From a virus, in IMG/VR virus record IMGVR_UViG_3300009529_001494, positions 1-27,476 of that record: a stretch of 27,476 nt of DNA, one strand, 5' to 3'. Position 1 is the stretch's first letter. Each line of letters starts with the position of its first letter. The notes below the pieces were generated by a model. It ran no database searches. It saw nothing but the letters and a program-made list of their open reading frames with translations, and had not been told where the DNA came from. Positions 1 through 7,449 of the stretch are shown here, in pieces. Both the position numbers and the translations under genes were made by a program.

Positions 1-2
1 AG

Positions 3-122
3 ATACTTATCCAGAAAGCCGAGATTGACAGACTCAGGTGCGTCCTCGAGGCTGCAGAGGAGCGTATCGTTGAGCTCGAGCGTGAGAATGCAGATCTAAG
101 GTTGGGGTTGTATGGAAGTTGA
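3..122 (+). CDS. C-terminal end of an upstream gene, coiled-coil protein (partial)
   Basis: The frame beginning at base 3 is open from the window edge to a TGA at 120-122, giving 39 residues. They are rich in Glu, Arg, Leu and Ile in a heptad-like pattern (AEIDRL, LEAAEERIVELERENADL), which predicts a coiled coil ending in a short LGLYGS tail. The stop overlaps the ATG of the next gene at 112 by 11 bases, the tight packing seen elsewhere in the window. The start is outside the window and the function is unknown. Position just before the terminase genes suggests a small DNA-packaging or regulatory protein, but this is inference from location only. Confidence 0.55.
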   Translation: MLIQKAEIDRLRCVLEAAEERIVELERENADLRLGLYGS

Positions 123-684
123 AGAGGCCGAAGAGGTTAGGGTCTGGACGACTCATGATATGGCTGAGCACTTTGGTGTTCCTGCGGGTACTGTTCAGAA
201 GGCTGCCCAACGTGGAAGTGTTCCCGGAGCTACAAAGAGTATGGGGCGGTGGATCTTCGACCCGAAGGTGGCTGTTGGTTGGAGGTCAGATTCTCCTCTT
301 GCCAGAGAAACTGGTAAAGTTAAGAAGGGCAATCTTCGAGCTGTTGGTAATCGTGGGGGTAGGCCAAAACGTGAGTTCGAGCTTAAGTTTCTAAGAACTC
401 TTGTTGATACGGTTGCTCCTGAAGATTGGTCTGCCATCATCCTAAAAGCGGTAGAGCAGGCCAAAGCGGGCGAGTGGCGTGCTAGAGCTTGGTTAAGTAA
501 CTATCTTATTGGTGTGCCTGTTCAAAGAGTTGTTGCTCAAGTTGACATGACGGCTAAACATGAGTTCGAGACTGGAGAGCGGGCTGCTGCGATTATGTCA
601 ATACTCAATCTCGTTAGGGAAAGAGAGGAAGCGAACATCGTTGATGTGACTCCTAAGGAGGTCTCTGTAGATGCCTCTGCCTGA
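112..684 (+). CDS. Putative terminase small subunit with N-terminal helix-turn-helix
   Basis: 190 residues. Residues ~11-50 look like a MerR/excisionase-type winged helix-turn-helix (WTTHDMAEHFGVPAGTVQKA followed by a GRWIFDPKVAVGW wing), a fold used by small terminase subunits to bind pac/cos DNA. A basic stretch (GKVKKGNLRAVGNRGGRPKRE) links it to a helical C-terminal half with the KAGEWRARAWLSNYLIG pattern often seen in phage small terminases. It lies directly upstream of the large terminase and overlaps it by 14 bases, the usual order for a packaging pair. I assign it by architecture and neighbour rather than by a diagnostic motif. A plain DNA-binding regulator is the main alternative. 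Confidence 0.6.
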   Translation: MEVEEAEEVRVWTTHDMAEHFGVPAGTVQKAAQRGSVPGATKSMGRWIFDPKVAVGWRSDSPLARETGKVKKGNLRAVGNRGGRPKREFELKFLRTLVDTVAPEDWSAIILKAVEQAKAGEWRARAWLSNYLIGVPVQRVVAQVDMTAKHEFETGERAAAIMSILNLVREREEANIVDVTPKEVSVDASA

Positions 685-2155
685 TCTTCTAGAGAGATTG
701 ACGCCAACTGAGCAACTTCTTGTTGACACTTTGATAACAGGTAGTACTCTATGGATGCCGCACCCTGATAACTTACCGCAGATACAAGCGTACGTTAGTG
801 AAGCAGACATCTTGTACTTTGGCGGAGCAGCAGGAGGCGGAAAAAGCGATTTACTTCTGGGTCTGGCCCTAACAGCGCACAAGAAGTCAATTATCTTTAG
901 ACGTGAGTTTTTGCAACTCCGTGAACTTATAGATCGTTCGCAAGATATCCTAGGCGGTACGAGGGCTAGTTATAATCAGACTTTCTCACGCTGGATAAAT
1001 ATACCTGGAGGAAGAACTCTTGAGTTTGGTGCGGTTCAGCATGAGAAGTTTAAAGAGAAGTACAAGGGACGCCCGCACGATCTAAAAGCTTTTGATGAGG
1101 TTGCGGACTTCTCAGAGAGTCAGTTCCGGTTTCTGGTTGCGTGGAATCGTAGCACTGAACTTGGTCAGCGTTGTCGGATAGTATGTGCTGGTAACCCACC
1201 AACTCATTCAGCTGGTGAGTGGGTTATTAGGTATTGGTCCCCTTGGTTGTCAGAAGATCATCAAAATCCTGCAGTTCCTGGAGAACTTAGGTGGTTCGCA
1301 AGTCTTGATGGTAGGGATGTCGAAGTTACAGATGGCAGGCCCTTTTGGCATAATGATGAGCTCATTACGCCTCTAAGTCGCACGTTTATACCTTCCTTTT
1401 TGGACAATAACCCGTTCCTTAGGGATACGAACTATAAAGCAGTCCTTCAGGGTTTGCCGGAACCCTTAAGATCTCACTTGTTGCTGGGGTTGTTCACAGT
1501 GAGAGCACCAGATCCTCCCAGGCAAGTGATCCCTTCTGAGTGGGTTCGGCTCGCACAACGGAGGTGGAGGGAAAGGGTACCTCTCGAAAGAGAGGAGATA
1601 TCAGTTGTCGGACTCGATCCTTCTCGTGGCGGACTTGACAAGACCGAGATTGCTCCTAGAGCTGGGAGCTACTTCTTCGAGGTGCTTTCGTATCCAGGTG
1701 TTGGGGTTCCTGATGCTCCAGCGTGTGTGGCGTTGGTTGAGGAAGTGTTGGAAGATTCCTATCAGGATGTTCAGATAAACTTAGATGTCATTGGAGTTGG
1801 TGCTGGTGTTTATGACTTGCTGGTAGGACTTGGTTATACTGCTTCACCAGTAAACTTCTCAAGTAAGGCGTCTGGGTCTGACAAAACTGGGAGATTACGT
1901 TTCAGGAATGTACGAGCAGAAGCATACTGGAAGATGAGAGAAGATCTAGATCCTACTAGCGGGAAAGACTTGGCTCTCCCTCCTGGTGACGAGCTGCTTG
2001 CCGATTTGGTAGCTCCAACCTGGGATATGTCAGCTAGAGGCATAGTGGTTGAACCAAAGAAGAACGTAAGGAAAAAGCTTGGTCGTAGCCCAGGTCAGGG
2101 AGATGCTGTTGTTCTTGCCAACTATGACCCTGTTATGGGAGTCTTTTTCAGATGA
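671..2155 (+). CDS. terL: Terminase large subunit (packaging ATPase and nuclease)
   Basis: 494 residues, normal for the family. The ATPase domain has a Walker A loop GGAAGGGKS at 51-59, a Walker B ending in Asp142-Glu143 (LKAFDEVADF), and a coupling motif RIVCAGNPP near 169-177. The RNase H-like nuclease domain follows: an acidic residue in VVGLDPSRGG (~315), DVIGVGAG (~373) and a C-terminal GDAVVLANYD (~476). It cuts concatemeric DNA and pumps it into the prohead through the portal. The ATG at 671 has an AAGGAGG site at 655-661, inside the end of the previous gene, which fixes the start. The 3' end overlaps the portal gene by 4 bases (ATGA), implying coupled translation. Confidence 0.95.
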   Translation: MPLPDLLERLTPTEQLLVDTLITGSTLWMPHPDNLPQIQAYVSEADILYFGGAAGGGKSDLLLGLALTAHKKSIIFRREFLQLRELIDRSQDILGGTRASYNQTFSRWINIPGGRTLEFGAVQHEKFKEKYKGRPHDLKAFDEVADFSESQFRFLVAWNRSTELGQRCRIVCAGNPPTHSAGEWVIRYWSPWLSEDHQNPAVPGELRWFASLDGRDVEVTDGRPFWHNDELITPLSRTFIPSFLDNNPFLRDTNYKAVLQGLPEPLRSHLLLGLFTVRAPDPPRQVIPSEWVRLAQRRWRERVPLEREEISVVGLDPSRGGLDKTEIAPRAGSYFFEVLSYPGVGVPDAPACVALVEEVLEDSYQDVQINLDVIGVGAGVYDLLVGLGYTASPVNFSSKASGSDKTGRLRFRNVRAEAYWKMREDLDPTSGKDLALPPGDELLADLVAPTWDMSARGIVVEPKKNVRKKLGRSPGQGDAVVLANYDPVMGVFFR

Positions 2156-3618
2156 GAAAACCATCCTTTTTGACGCGTGCAAGAGCAGCGCTTAAGGTTT
2201 TTAGAAGTGGTTATCCCGAAGGGTCTAAGTCTCTTCCGTGGTCGTGGCCTTCCTGGAGGCAACTTCAACCTCAGTGGCATCTGACGGACTTTGAGACGTA
2301 TGTGGATGAAGGGTTCAACATGAACTCCTTAGTCTACTCAGCTATTATGTTCAAAGTGAGGGCTACAATTACGGCTCCTCTTCGGGCATATACAGGGGAT
2401 CCCTACTATCCGCAGACTCTCGAACCGGGTCACCCACTGGCTAAGCTCGTAGCAAGGCCAAACCAGCACCAATCTTGGGCTGAGTTCCAGTCACTGAATA
2501 CAGTTTATCTGAGTCTTGACGGAAACGCTTATGTCTACAAGACTTCAAATCAGGAACTCTATCCTCTACGTCCTGATCGGATGTATATTGTTCCTACCAG
2601 GGGGAAGAAAGCTTCTCTTGATTACTATATGTATGTTCCAGAAGGTAAGAGTTTTCACGATGGCTATCCTCTACTCTCTGAAGATGTCATTCATATAAAG
2701 TTGCCAAACCCTGGTGATCCCTTAGAAGGTATGGGATATGGATTGTCGCCTCTAGGTTCAGCTGCAACTAGTGCTGATGTGGATAACAAAGTCACTTCAT
2801 TTCTTGATGTCTTCTTCCAGAGCGGTACGATGTTGGCTGGTACTTTGTCTTACGATATTCCACTTAAGGAGAATATTGTAGATGAGATACTAGATAGATG
2901 GAAGAAGAAGTACGGTGGTTCGCAGAAGTGGGGTGAAGTTGGTGTGTTAGATCGTGGAGCCAAGTACCAGCGTCTGGGTCTTACAATTGAAGAGATGGGC
3001 TTCTCGGAGCTGGACGCTCGTAACGAGACGCGTATCCTAGGTCCCTTTGGTGTCCCGCCAATTCTGATTGGAGCTCGTGTAGGTATTGAACACGGAACCT
3101 ACAGTAACTACGAGGGAGCTCGCAAGGCAGTTTGGGAGGATACGCTACTTCCTGAGTTGAAGTTGTTTGAGGCAGAGTATCAGTATCATCTTACGGCACC
3201 AGACGCTTTTGTGAAGTTTGACATTTCTGGGGTTCCTGCTCTGCAGAAAGATCTGCCGATTCTCGTTAACTCGGCGTATACCTTGTACCAGATGCGTGTT
3301 CCTGCTAATCAGGCGCTTGCTGCTGTGGGTTTGCGTATTGGTGATGTGCCAGGTGGAGACCTCATTCCAGAGTTGCAATCTGGTAGGGGTCAGGGGCAGG
3401 GTCCTCGTGCGGATGACGAGGATGATAGTTGGGGTATGCGCTCGCTTGACTGCAGAGACTGTGGTGGGAACCTTAAGCTACTTGAGGGTCCGAGTACGGC
3501 TAGGCTAAAAATTCTGCAGTGTACGCACTGTTACCAGCTCTGCGCTCTATCTGAGAACGGAGATAGCTTAGAGGTTTTAGAGCATGAAAGAGATTCACTG
3601 TTACCGCAGGGGCTGTAA
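2152..3618 (+). CDS. HK97-type portal protein with C-terminal zinc-ribbon-like tail
   Basis: 488 residues. The first ~410 match the HK97/phage_portal family: a region starting near NSLVYSAIMFKVRATITAPL, a LDGNAYVY strand, EDVIHIKLPNPGDPLEGMGYGLSPL, and a GPFGVPPILIGARVG stem motif. Portals form the dodecameric ring at the capsid vertex through which DNA passes. After a Gly/Asp-rich linker the protein carries an unusual C-terminal CxxC...CxxC element (Cys434/437 and Cys457/460, plus Cys464), which looks like a small zinc ribbon. I do not know this as a standard portal feature. The gene overlaps terL by 4 bases and the next small Cys-rich ORF by 35 bases. Confidence 0.93.
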   Translation: MRKPSFLTRARAALKVFRSGYPEGSKSLPWSWPSWRQLQPQWHLTDFETYVDEGFNMNSLVYSAIMFKVRATITAPLRAYTGDPYYPQTLEPGHPLAKLVARPNQHQSWAEFQSLNTVYLSLDGNAYVYKTSNQELYPLRPDRMYIVPTRGKKASLDYYMYVPEGKSFHDGYPLLSEDVIHIKLPNPGDPLEGMGYGLSPLGSAATSADVDNKVTSFLDVFFQSGTMLAGTLSYDIPLKENIVDEILDRWKKKYGGSQKWGEVGVLDRGAKYQRLGLTIEEMGFSELDARNETRILGPFGVPPILIGARVGIEHGTYSNYEGARKAVWEDTLLPELKLFEAEYQYHLTAPDAFVKFDISGVPALQKDLPILVNSAYTLYQMRVPANQALAAVGLRIGDVPGGDLIPELQSGRGQGQGPRADDEDDSWGMRSLDCRDCGGNLKLLEGPSTARLKILQCTHCYQLCALSENGDSLEVLEHERDSLLPQGL

Positions 3619-3769
3619 CTGCCAGGCTGGGTGGAAACTTCCTGGAAGGCCTGTACTGTATCTATGTACAAGACATCTACGAGAGCTTTGCGGGGATGCG
3701 ATACCAGAGAGAATAGAGGTAGGCCCTTCAGAACATAAGTTAGAGGAGAAGGAAGATGAAGGCGATTGA
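3584..3769 (+). CDS. Small cysteine-rich protein, possible zinc binder
   Basis: 61 residues, not recognised. The N-terminal half holds Cys6, Cys11, Cys13, Cys28, His31 and Cys36 in a compact arrangement (CYRRGCNC ... LCTRHLRELCG) that could bind one zinc ion. The C-terminal half is acidic and probably disordered (HKLEEKEDEGD). The ORF bridges the portal and protease genes, overlapping the portal end by 35 bases and the protease start by 14. Without it there would be a 137-base gap in an otherwise gapless stretch, which favours a real gene. The ribosome-binding site (AGAGG, 3571-3575) is weak. A role with the neighbouring portal zinc element is speculative. Confidence 0.6.
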   Translation: MKEIHCYRRGCNCQAGWKLPGRPVLYLCTRHLRELCGDAIPERIEVGPSEHKLEEKEDEGD

Positions 3770-4895
3770 AAGTGCTGTTGAACCTTCTGAGTACAAAACA
3801 ATTCCTGCGTTTGTCAAGGTAATTGAAGCCGAGGGTGAAGGGATTGTCGAACATTTGATCTCAGTCTTTGGAGTCCTTGACTTAGGGAAAGACATTACTC
3901 ACCCAGGTTCGTTCAAGAAAACTATCGCAGAGAGGGAGGGTTCTATTAGGGTTCTTGATAGCCATCATCGGTCATCTGCCTTGGACGCAATAGGTCTCCC
4001 TCTTAAGATTTGGGAAGCCTCTAGGGACGAGCTCCCAAAGGAGGTACTTGAGAAGTATCCTGAAGCTACTGGTGGTGTGATGGCCAAGACGCAATTTCTA
4101 ATGAACACTCCAGAAGGTAAAGGGATATTCGCTAGGATCAAAGCTGGTGCGCTTGACGAGTTCTCCTTTGCTTACGACGTGCTTGATGAGGACTTGTCTG
4201 AGGTCAAGATTGGCGGGGAAGACGTAACGGTCAGAAATCTCAGAACTATTAGGTTGTGGGAGTACAGTCCCGTTGTGTTTGGCATGAATCCTGCTGCGAC
4301 CGTCGTTAGTGCCAAGGGGACTGAAGAGAAGCCTGCGCCTGATGTTACAGAAAACACGATCCGAATTAGGGTTCGAAATCCTAAGGACTTTCAGGAGGGT
4401 TCCTTTAGAACCATCAACATTGGTGACAAAGACAACGGCATTCAAGCTGTTATTGGTCTGCTTAAGGGTAAGACTACCACAACAATTCAGTCCTACATCT
4501 TCGATAAGAAGAAGTGGACAGCTAAGAGGGCCCAAGATTGGGTTAAAGAGCATGGCAAGAAGGCCTTAAGTCTCACAAGACTTATTAGCCAAGTGCGGGA
4601 AGCGTTCTACAAAGCTTACAACTCGGAAGATTACTCAAGTAACTACTGGGTTGAGGAAGTCTTTGACGCTCATCTTATCGTCAAGTCGTACGCTGATAGG
4701 TACAGTTACTTCAAGGTCGGTTTCAAGCTTACTGATGATAAGGTTACGTTTGACCCTAGAGGTGAGTGGGTCGCTGGTGACTATGTGTTCGTCGAGCGTA
4801 ACGCAGCAACTGAGGAGAAGGAGGTTTCTATAGAAGAGTTTTTGAGGCTCGTTGATGTTGAGTTGGAACAGATCGAGATCGCACAGATCTCCTAA
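3756..4895 (+). CDS. HK97-family prohead protease with extra C-terminal domain
   Basis: 379 residues. Residues 1-~190 are an HK97-type (S78/U35) prohead serine protease: ITHPGSFKKTI near 47-57, a DSHH segment with the likely catalytic His70, and GALDEFSFAYDV with the likely nucleophile Ser137. The enzyme matures the capsid by removing the delta domain of the capsid protein encoded next door. Residues ~200-379 are an additional domain, roughly doubling the usual ~190-residue protease. It has an RVRNPKDFQEGSFRTI strand region and a FDKKKWTAKRAQDWVKEHG helix, resembling domains attached to XkdF-like prohead proteins, and may act as scaffold. A GGAGAAGGAAG stretch precedes the ATG. A 59-base gap separates it from the capsid gene. 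Confidence 0.88.
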   Translation: MKAIESAVEPSEYKTIPAFVKVIEAEGEGIVEHLISVFGVLDLGKDITHPGSFKKTIAEREGSIRVLDSHHRSSALDAIGLPLKIWEASRDELPKEVLEKYPEATGGVMAKTQFLMNTPEGKGIFARIKAGALDEFSFAYDVLDEDLSEVKIGGEDVTVRNLRTIRLWEYSPVVFGMNPAATVVSAKGTEEKPAPDVTENTIRIRVRNPKDFQEGSFRTINIGDKDNGIQAVIGLLKGKTTTTIQSYIFDKKKWTAKRAQDWVKEHGKKALSLTRLISQVREAFYKAYNSEDYSSNYWVEEVFDAHLIVKSYADRYSYFKVGFKLTDDKVTFDPRGEWVAGDYVFVERNAATEEKEVSIEEFLRLVDVELEQIEIAQIS

Positions 4896-4954
4896 GGCCG
4901 GGCCGGACCTTAAGTACCACCCACCTTACTTATTTGAGCGTTAGGAGGAACAAG

Positions 4955-6271
4955 ATGACTTGGCAAGAGATGCTAGCCCAGTCGAATCAGCTCTTTGAGA
5001 GCATGAAGGTAATTCTTCAGAAGGGCGACGAGGCCACACCAGAAGAAAAGGAAAACTTTGATCAGCAGTTGGCCGACGCTCAGAAGCTTAAGGCAGATGC
5101 CCTGCAACTGAAGGCGGTTTCAGAGGGAGTTGTCCCTCTTCCACGACCTGATCGCAAGACGGATCCCCTGATGGATCCTTCAGGGGCGAGCGGCACGCCG
5201 CCCAAGGTCGATGGTGAGGTCAAGGACTTTGAGACTTGGGGCGAATACTTGTACGCGGTCTGGGTGAAGACGAAACACCAGAAGGATGATGCCCGCCTGA
5301 AGTGGCTAAGGGACGTCGGACCGGAGGGGCAGCAGAAGGCAATGTCTGGTAGTACTGGAGCTCAGGGAGGCTTTCTGGTACCTCCCCAGTTTCTACCGCA
5401 GCTTCAAGCCGTGATGGCGGAAGACTCTGTTGTTCGACAGTTCGCTACGATCATTCGAATGGCTCGTAGGCAGGTGAGTATTCCTGTTCTTGATCAAACT
5501 CAGACGCTTGGTGCCGGGCTTCCTACGTGGTTTGGTGGGATGCGCTTCTACTGGGCAGATGAGGGTGAAGAGAAGACGGAGACAGAACCCGCCTTCAAGA
5601 GGGTGAACCTAGTAGCCAAGAAACTGATTGGTTACACCCATGCTAGTGATGAGATCCTTGACGACAGTGCCATCTCTCTCGCGGACTTCCTAAGTGGGCC
5701 TATGGGCTTCGCTGGAGGTATCGCATGGATGGAAGATTACGCGTTCTTGCGTGGTGTCGGCGGAGGGCAACCTCGTGGGGTGGTCAACGCTCCTGTGACG
5801 CTCGCCCCAGCTCGTCAGGGTGCTGGTGCAATTAGTTACATCGACTGCATCAACATGCTGGAGCAGTTTATGCCTAGCGCTCGCGGGCGCTGGGTTGTGA
5901 CGCAGAGTGCGATGTCTGACTTGATCCAGATGAACGGTCCTGCTGGTAATCCCAGCTACGTGTGGCAACCAAGCGCGAGAGACGGCGTTCCGGGCTTCTT
6001 GTTCGGGATGCCAGTCCACTGGTGCGAGAAGATGCCCGCTATCGGGACACGAGGGGACATTCTGCTAGCTGACTTTCGGTATTACCTAATAGGTGATAGA
6101 CAAGCTACTACTGTAGAGTCTTCCACTGCACCTCGTTGGGCTTACGATGAGACGACTTGGCGCGCTGTACACCGCGTGGACGGTCAGCCTTGGTTGTCCG
6201 CGCCTCTTACGTACCAAGATCAAACGACACAGGTGAGTCCTTTTGTCGTACTCTCTGGTCCGACATCGTAG
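4955..6271 (+). CDS. Major capsid protein, HK97 gp5 fold
   Basis: 438 residues from the ATG at 4955. The reading frame is open from a TTG at 4934, but AGGAGG at 4943-4948 sits six bases before the ATG and decides the start. Residues 1-~120 form a charged helical delta/scaffold-like region (LAQSNQLFESMKVI, EEKENFDQQLADAQKLKADA). A Ser/Gly-rich junction around 130-140 (SGSTGAQGGFLVPP) begins the mature HK97 fold, followed by typical segments SIPVLDQTQTLG, YTHASDEILDDS and FLRGVGGGQPRGVV. The protein forms the icosahedral shell and is presumably processed at that junction by the upstream protease. The gene looks GC-richer than its neighbours, in keeping with high expression. Confidence 0.93.
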   Translation: MTWQEMLAQSNQLFESMKVILQKGDEATPEEKENFDQQLADAQKLKADALQLKAVSEGVVPLPRPDRKTDPLMDPSGASGTPPKVDGEVKDFETWGEYLYAVWVKTKHQKDDARLKWLRDVGPEGQQKAMSGSTGAQGGFLVPPQFLPQLQAVMAEDSVVRQFATIIRMARRQVSIPVLDQTQTLGAGLPTWFGGMRFYWADEGEEKTETEPAFKRVNLVAKKLIGYTHASDEILDDSAISLADFLSGPMGFAGGIAWMEDYAFLRGVGGGQPRGVVNAPVTLAPARQGAGAISYIDCINMLEQFMPSARGRWVVTQSAMSDLIQMNGPAGNPSYVWQPSARDGVPGFLFGMPVHWCEKMPAIGTRGDILLADFRYYLIGDRQATTVESSTAPRWAYDETTWRAVHRVDGQPWLSAPLTYQDQTTQVSPFVVLSGPTS

Positions 6272-6289
6272 CAGGGTCGTGACTGAGTA

Positions 6290-6347
6290 AAGTGGTGGCT
6301 AGGGACTATAGCCCGAAAAGTGGTTTCCCTGCCACCTGCCACCACTT
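6290..6347 (+). other. Inverted repeat / structured intercistronic RNA between capsid and HNH genes
   Basis: AAGTGGTGGC at 6290-6299 is the exact reverse complement of GCCACCACTT at 6338-6347, giving a 10-bp perfect stem that encloses 38 bases. The interior has its own pairing options, including GGG...CCC around a CTATAG palindrome at 6302-6314 and a second GTGG/CCAC pairing near 6319-6336. No U-tract follows, so it is not a classic intrinsic terminator. It may stabilise capsid mRNA, partially terminate, or keep the HNH gene from full expression. The 105-base gap it occupies shows no other gene. Confidence 0.6.
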
Positions 6348-6376
6348 AATCAGGGACGCACTAAGGGAGGTGTGAG

Positions 6377-6904
6377 ATGAGAGCGCCAAAGAAGTTCGGC
6401 GGAGGTAGGGGGACTACATACTGGGAACCTCCGGACGAGGAATGGTTAAGCCTTCACTACGTTGTTCTAGACAAATCCGTACGGCAGATTAGCCGCGAGA
6501 TTAAGGCTAGTCGGGCGGTCGTTGAACGCTGGCTGGGGGAGGGTAGGTTTCCTAGACGCACCCAGGCGGAGACTCACAGACGACACGCTAGGGCGATGAC
6601 AGGACGGGTAGGTAGTGAGAGCTCTAACTGGAAGGGTGGTAAAGGGCGGCGCTACGGACGGAAGGTGTTGCGACGTGCCGAAGTGCTTCAAGCTTGTGCC
6701 TGGTGTGGCCAAAACGGGTCCGGCCCTAGCAAACTTGAGGTGCACCACAAAGATCATAACAGTCAGAATAACATTCTGGAGAACCTTATGTACCTTTGCC
6801 AGGCGTGTCACTGGCTGGAACTGGGTCTTTGGCACCTGCGAGAGCAGGATAAGATAGATCTCATTGCTATAGGCAGCGAGATCCATGTAACCTTTAGGAG
6901 GTAG
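6377..6904 (+). CDS. Free-standing HNH homing endonuclease
   Basis: 175 residues. Residues ~32-56 form a helix-turn-helix (DKSVRQISREIKASRAVVERWL). A linker with SSNWKGGKGRRYG is typical of phage HNH enzymes. The nuclease core has Cys107/Cys110, the catalytic His123-His124 with Asp126 and His127 (VHHKDHN), Asn136 in ENL, and Cys141/Cys144-His145, so both zinc knuckles and the active site look intact. GGGAGG at 6365-6370 precedes the ATG. It interrupts the late operon between the capsid and decoration genes, and the ribosome-binding site of the following gene (AGGAGG, 6896-6901) lies in its last codons. It most likely spreads by homing into phages that lack it. Confidence 0.9.
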   Translation: MRAPKKFGGGRGTTYWEPPDEEWLSLHYVVLDKSVRQISREIKASRAVVERWLGEGRFPRRTQAETHRRHARAMTGRVGSESSNWKGGKGRRYGRKVLRRAEVLQACAWCGQNGSGPSKLEVHHKDHNSQNNILENLMYLCQACHWLELGLWHLREQDKIDLIAIGSEIHVTFRR

Positions 6905-6907
6905 AGC

Positions 6908-7363
6908 ATGTACACGGAACAATTTACAGAGGTCCATGATGTGTTAGCGGCGATTGCTCCTACTACGGCCAATGGTGCAGTAGGGGCTCACGCTAGTGGG
7001 TACGTAGACATGGCCGATTACCATCGAGCGTTCTGCTGGCTCCATGTCGGAACGCCAGGTGGTGCCAGCACTATTGATGTGGCGATAACACAGGCCACTA
7101 GTTCTGCTGGCGCAGGTGCGAAAGCGTTGACGACCCCTGCAGGTGGCTCCAAGTCGCCGACGCAGATCGTCGCCGCCGACGCTGGTGTGTATGTCGGTAT
7201 CGAGATCCGTAGTGCAGAACTGGATGCTACGAACGGTTTCCACTTTATCCAGGCCACTGTCACTGTGGGAACCAGCACGTACACGTATTCCCTGGTCATC
7301 TTCGGCACCGTCAGTAGGTATGAAGCTGTCGGCGTCACAGACTTCGCGCAAGTCGTGGCGTAG
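6908..7363 (+). CDS. Putative capsid decoration / head structural protein
   Basis: 151 residues, rich in Ala, Thr, Gly and Val, and predicted mostly beta. Segments such as DYHRAFCWLHVGTPGGASTIDVAITQAT and GVYVGIEIRSAELDATNGFHFIQATVTVG fit small phage structural proteins that sit just after the capsid gene and decorate the head. It has a strong AGGAGG site at 6896-6901, embedded in the end of the HNH gene, and is closed by a strong hairpin at 7386-7423. Both suit an abundant virion component. The function is inferred from composition and position; no catalytic motif is visible. A minor head or neck protein is the alternative. Confidence 0.6.
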   Translation: MYTEQFTEVHDVLAAIAPTTANGAVGAHASGYVDMADYHRAFCWLHVGTPGGASTIDVAITQATSSAGAGAKALTTPAGGSKSPTQIVAADAGVYVGIEIRSAELDATNGFHFIQATVTVGTSTYTYSLVIFGTVSRYEAVGVTDFAQVVA

Positions 7364-7385
7364 TCAGAGATTTCCTCCTTTGGAC

Positions 7386-7423
7386 GAGATAGGGGAGTAG
7401 TTGGGGACCTACTCCCCTATCTC
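7386..7423 (+). terminator. 15-bp perfect hairpin, probable terminator or mRNA-stabilising stem
   Basis: GAGATAGGGGAGTAG (7386-7400) pairs perfectly with CTACTCCCCTATCTC (7409-7423) around an 8-base loop. No U-run follows (AGGGAATGCG), so it may be a factor-dependent or partial terminator, or a stem protecting the 3' end of the head-gene mRNA. It lies exactly between the head genes and the carbohydrate cassette that starts at 7450. Confidence 0.7.
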
Positions 7424-7449
7424 AGGGAATGCGCTTCTAGGAGTGTACA

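Noticed and set aside
4098-4553. 151-codon open frame on the - strand
   Set aside because: Antisense to the protease gene, whose domains continue across the whole stretch.
4896-4954. Imperfect GC-rich inverted repeat before the capsid gene
   Set aside because: AAGG...CCTT with a GC-rich centre is too short and imperfect to call a terminator or operator; no promoter pattern is evident there either.
6272-6376. Group I intron associated with the HNH gene
   Set aside because: The capsid frame is complete and not interrupted, and no intron core motifs are apparent; a free-standing endonuclease is simpler.
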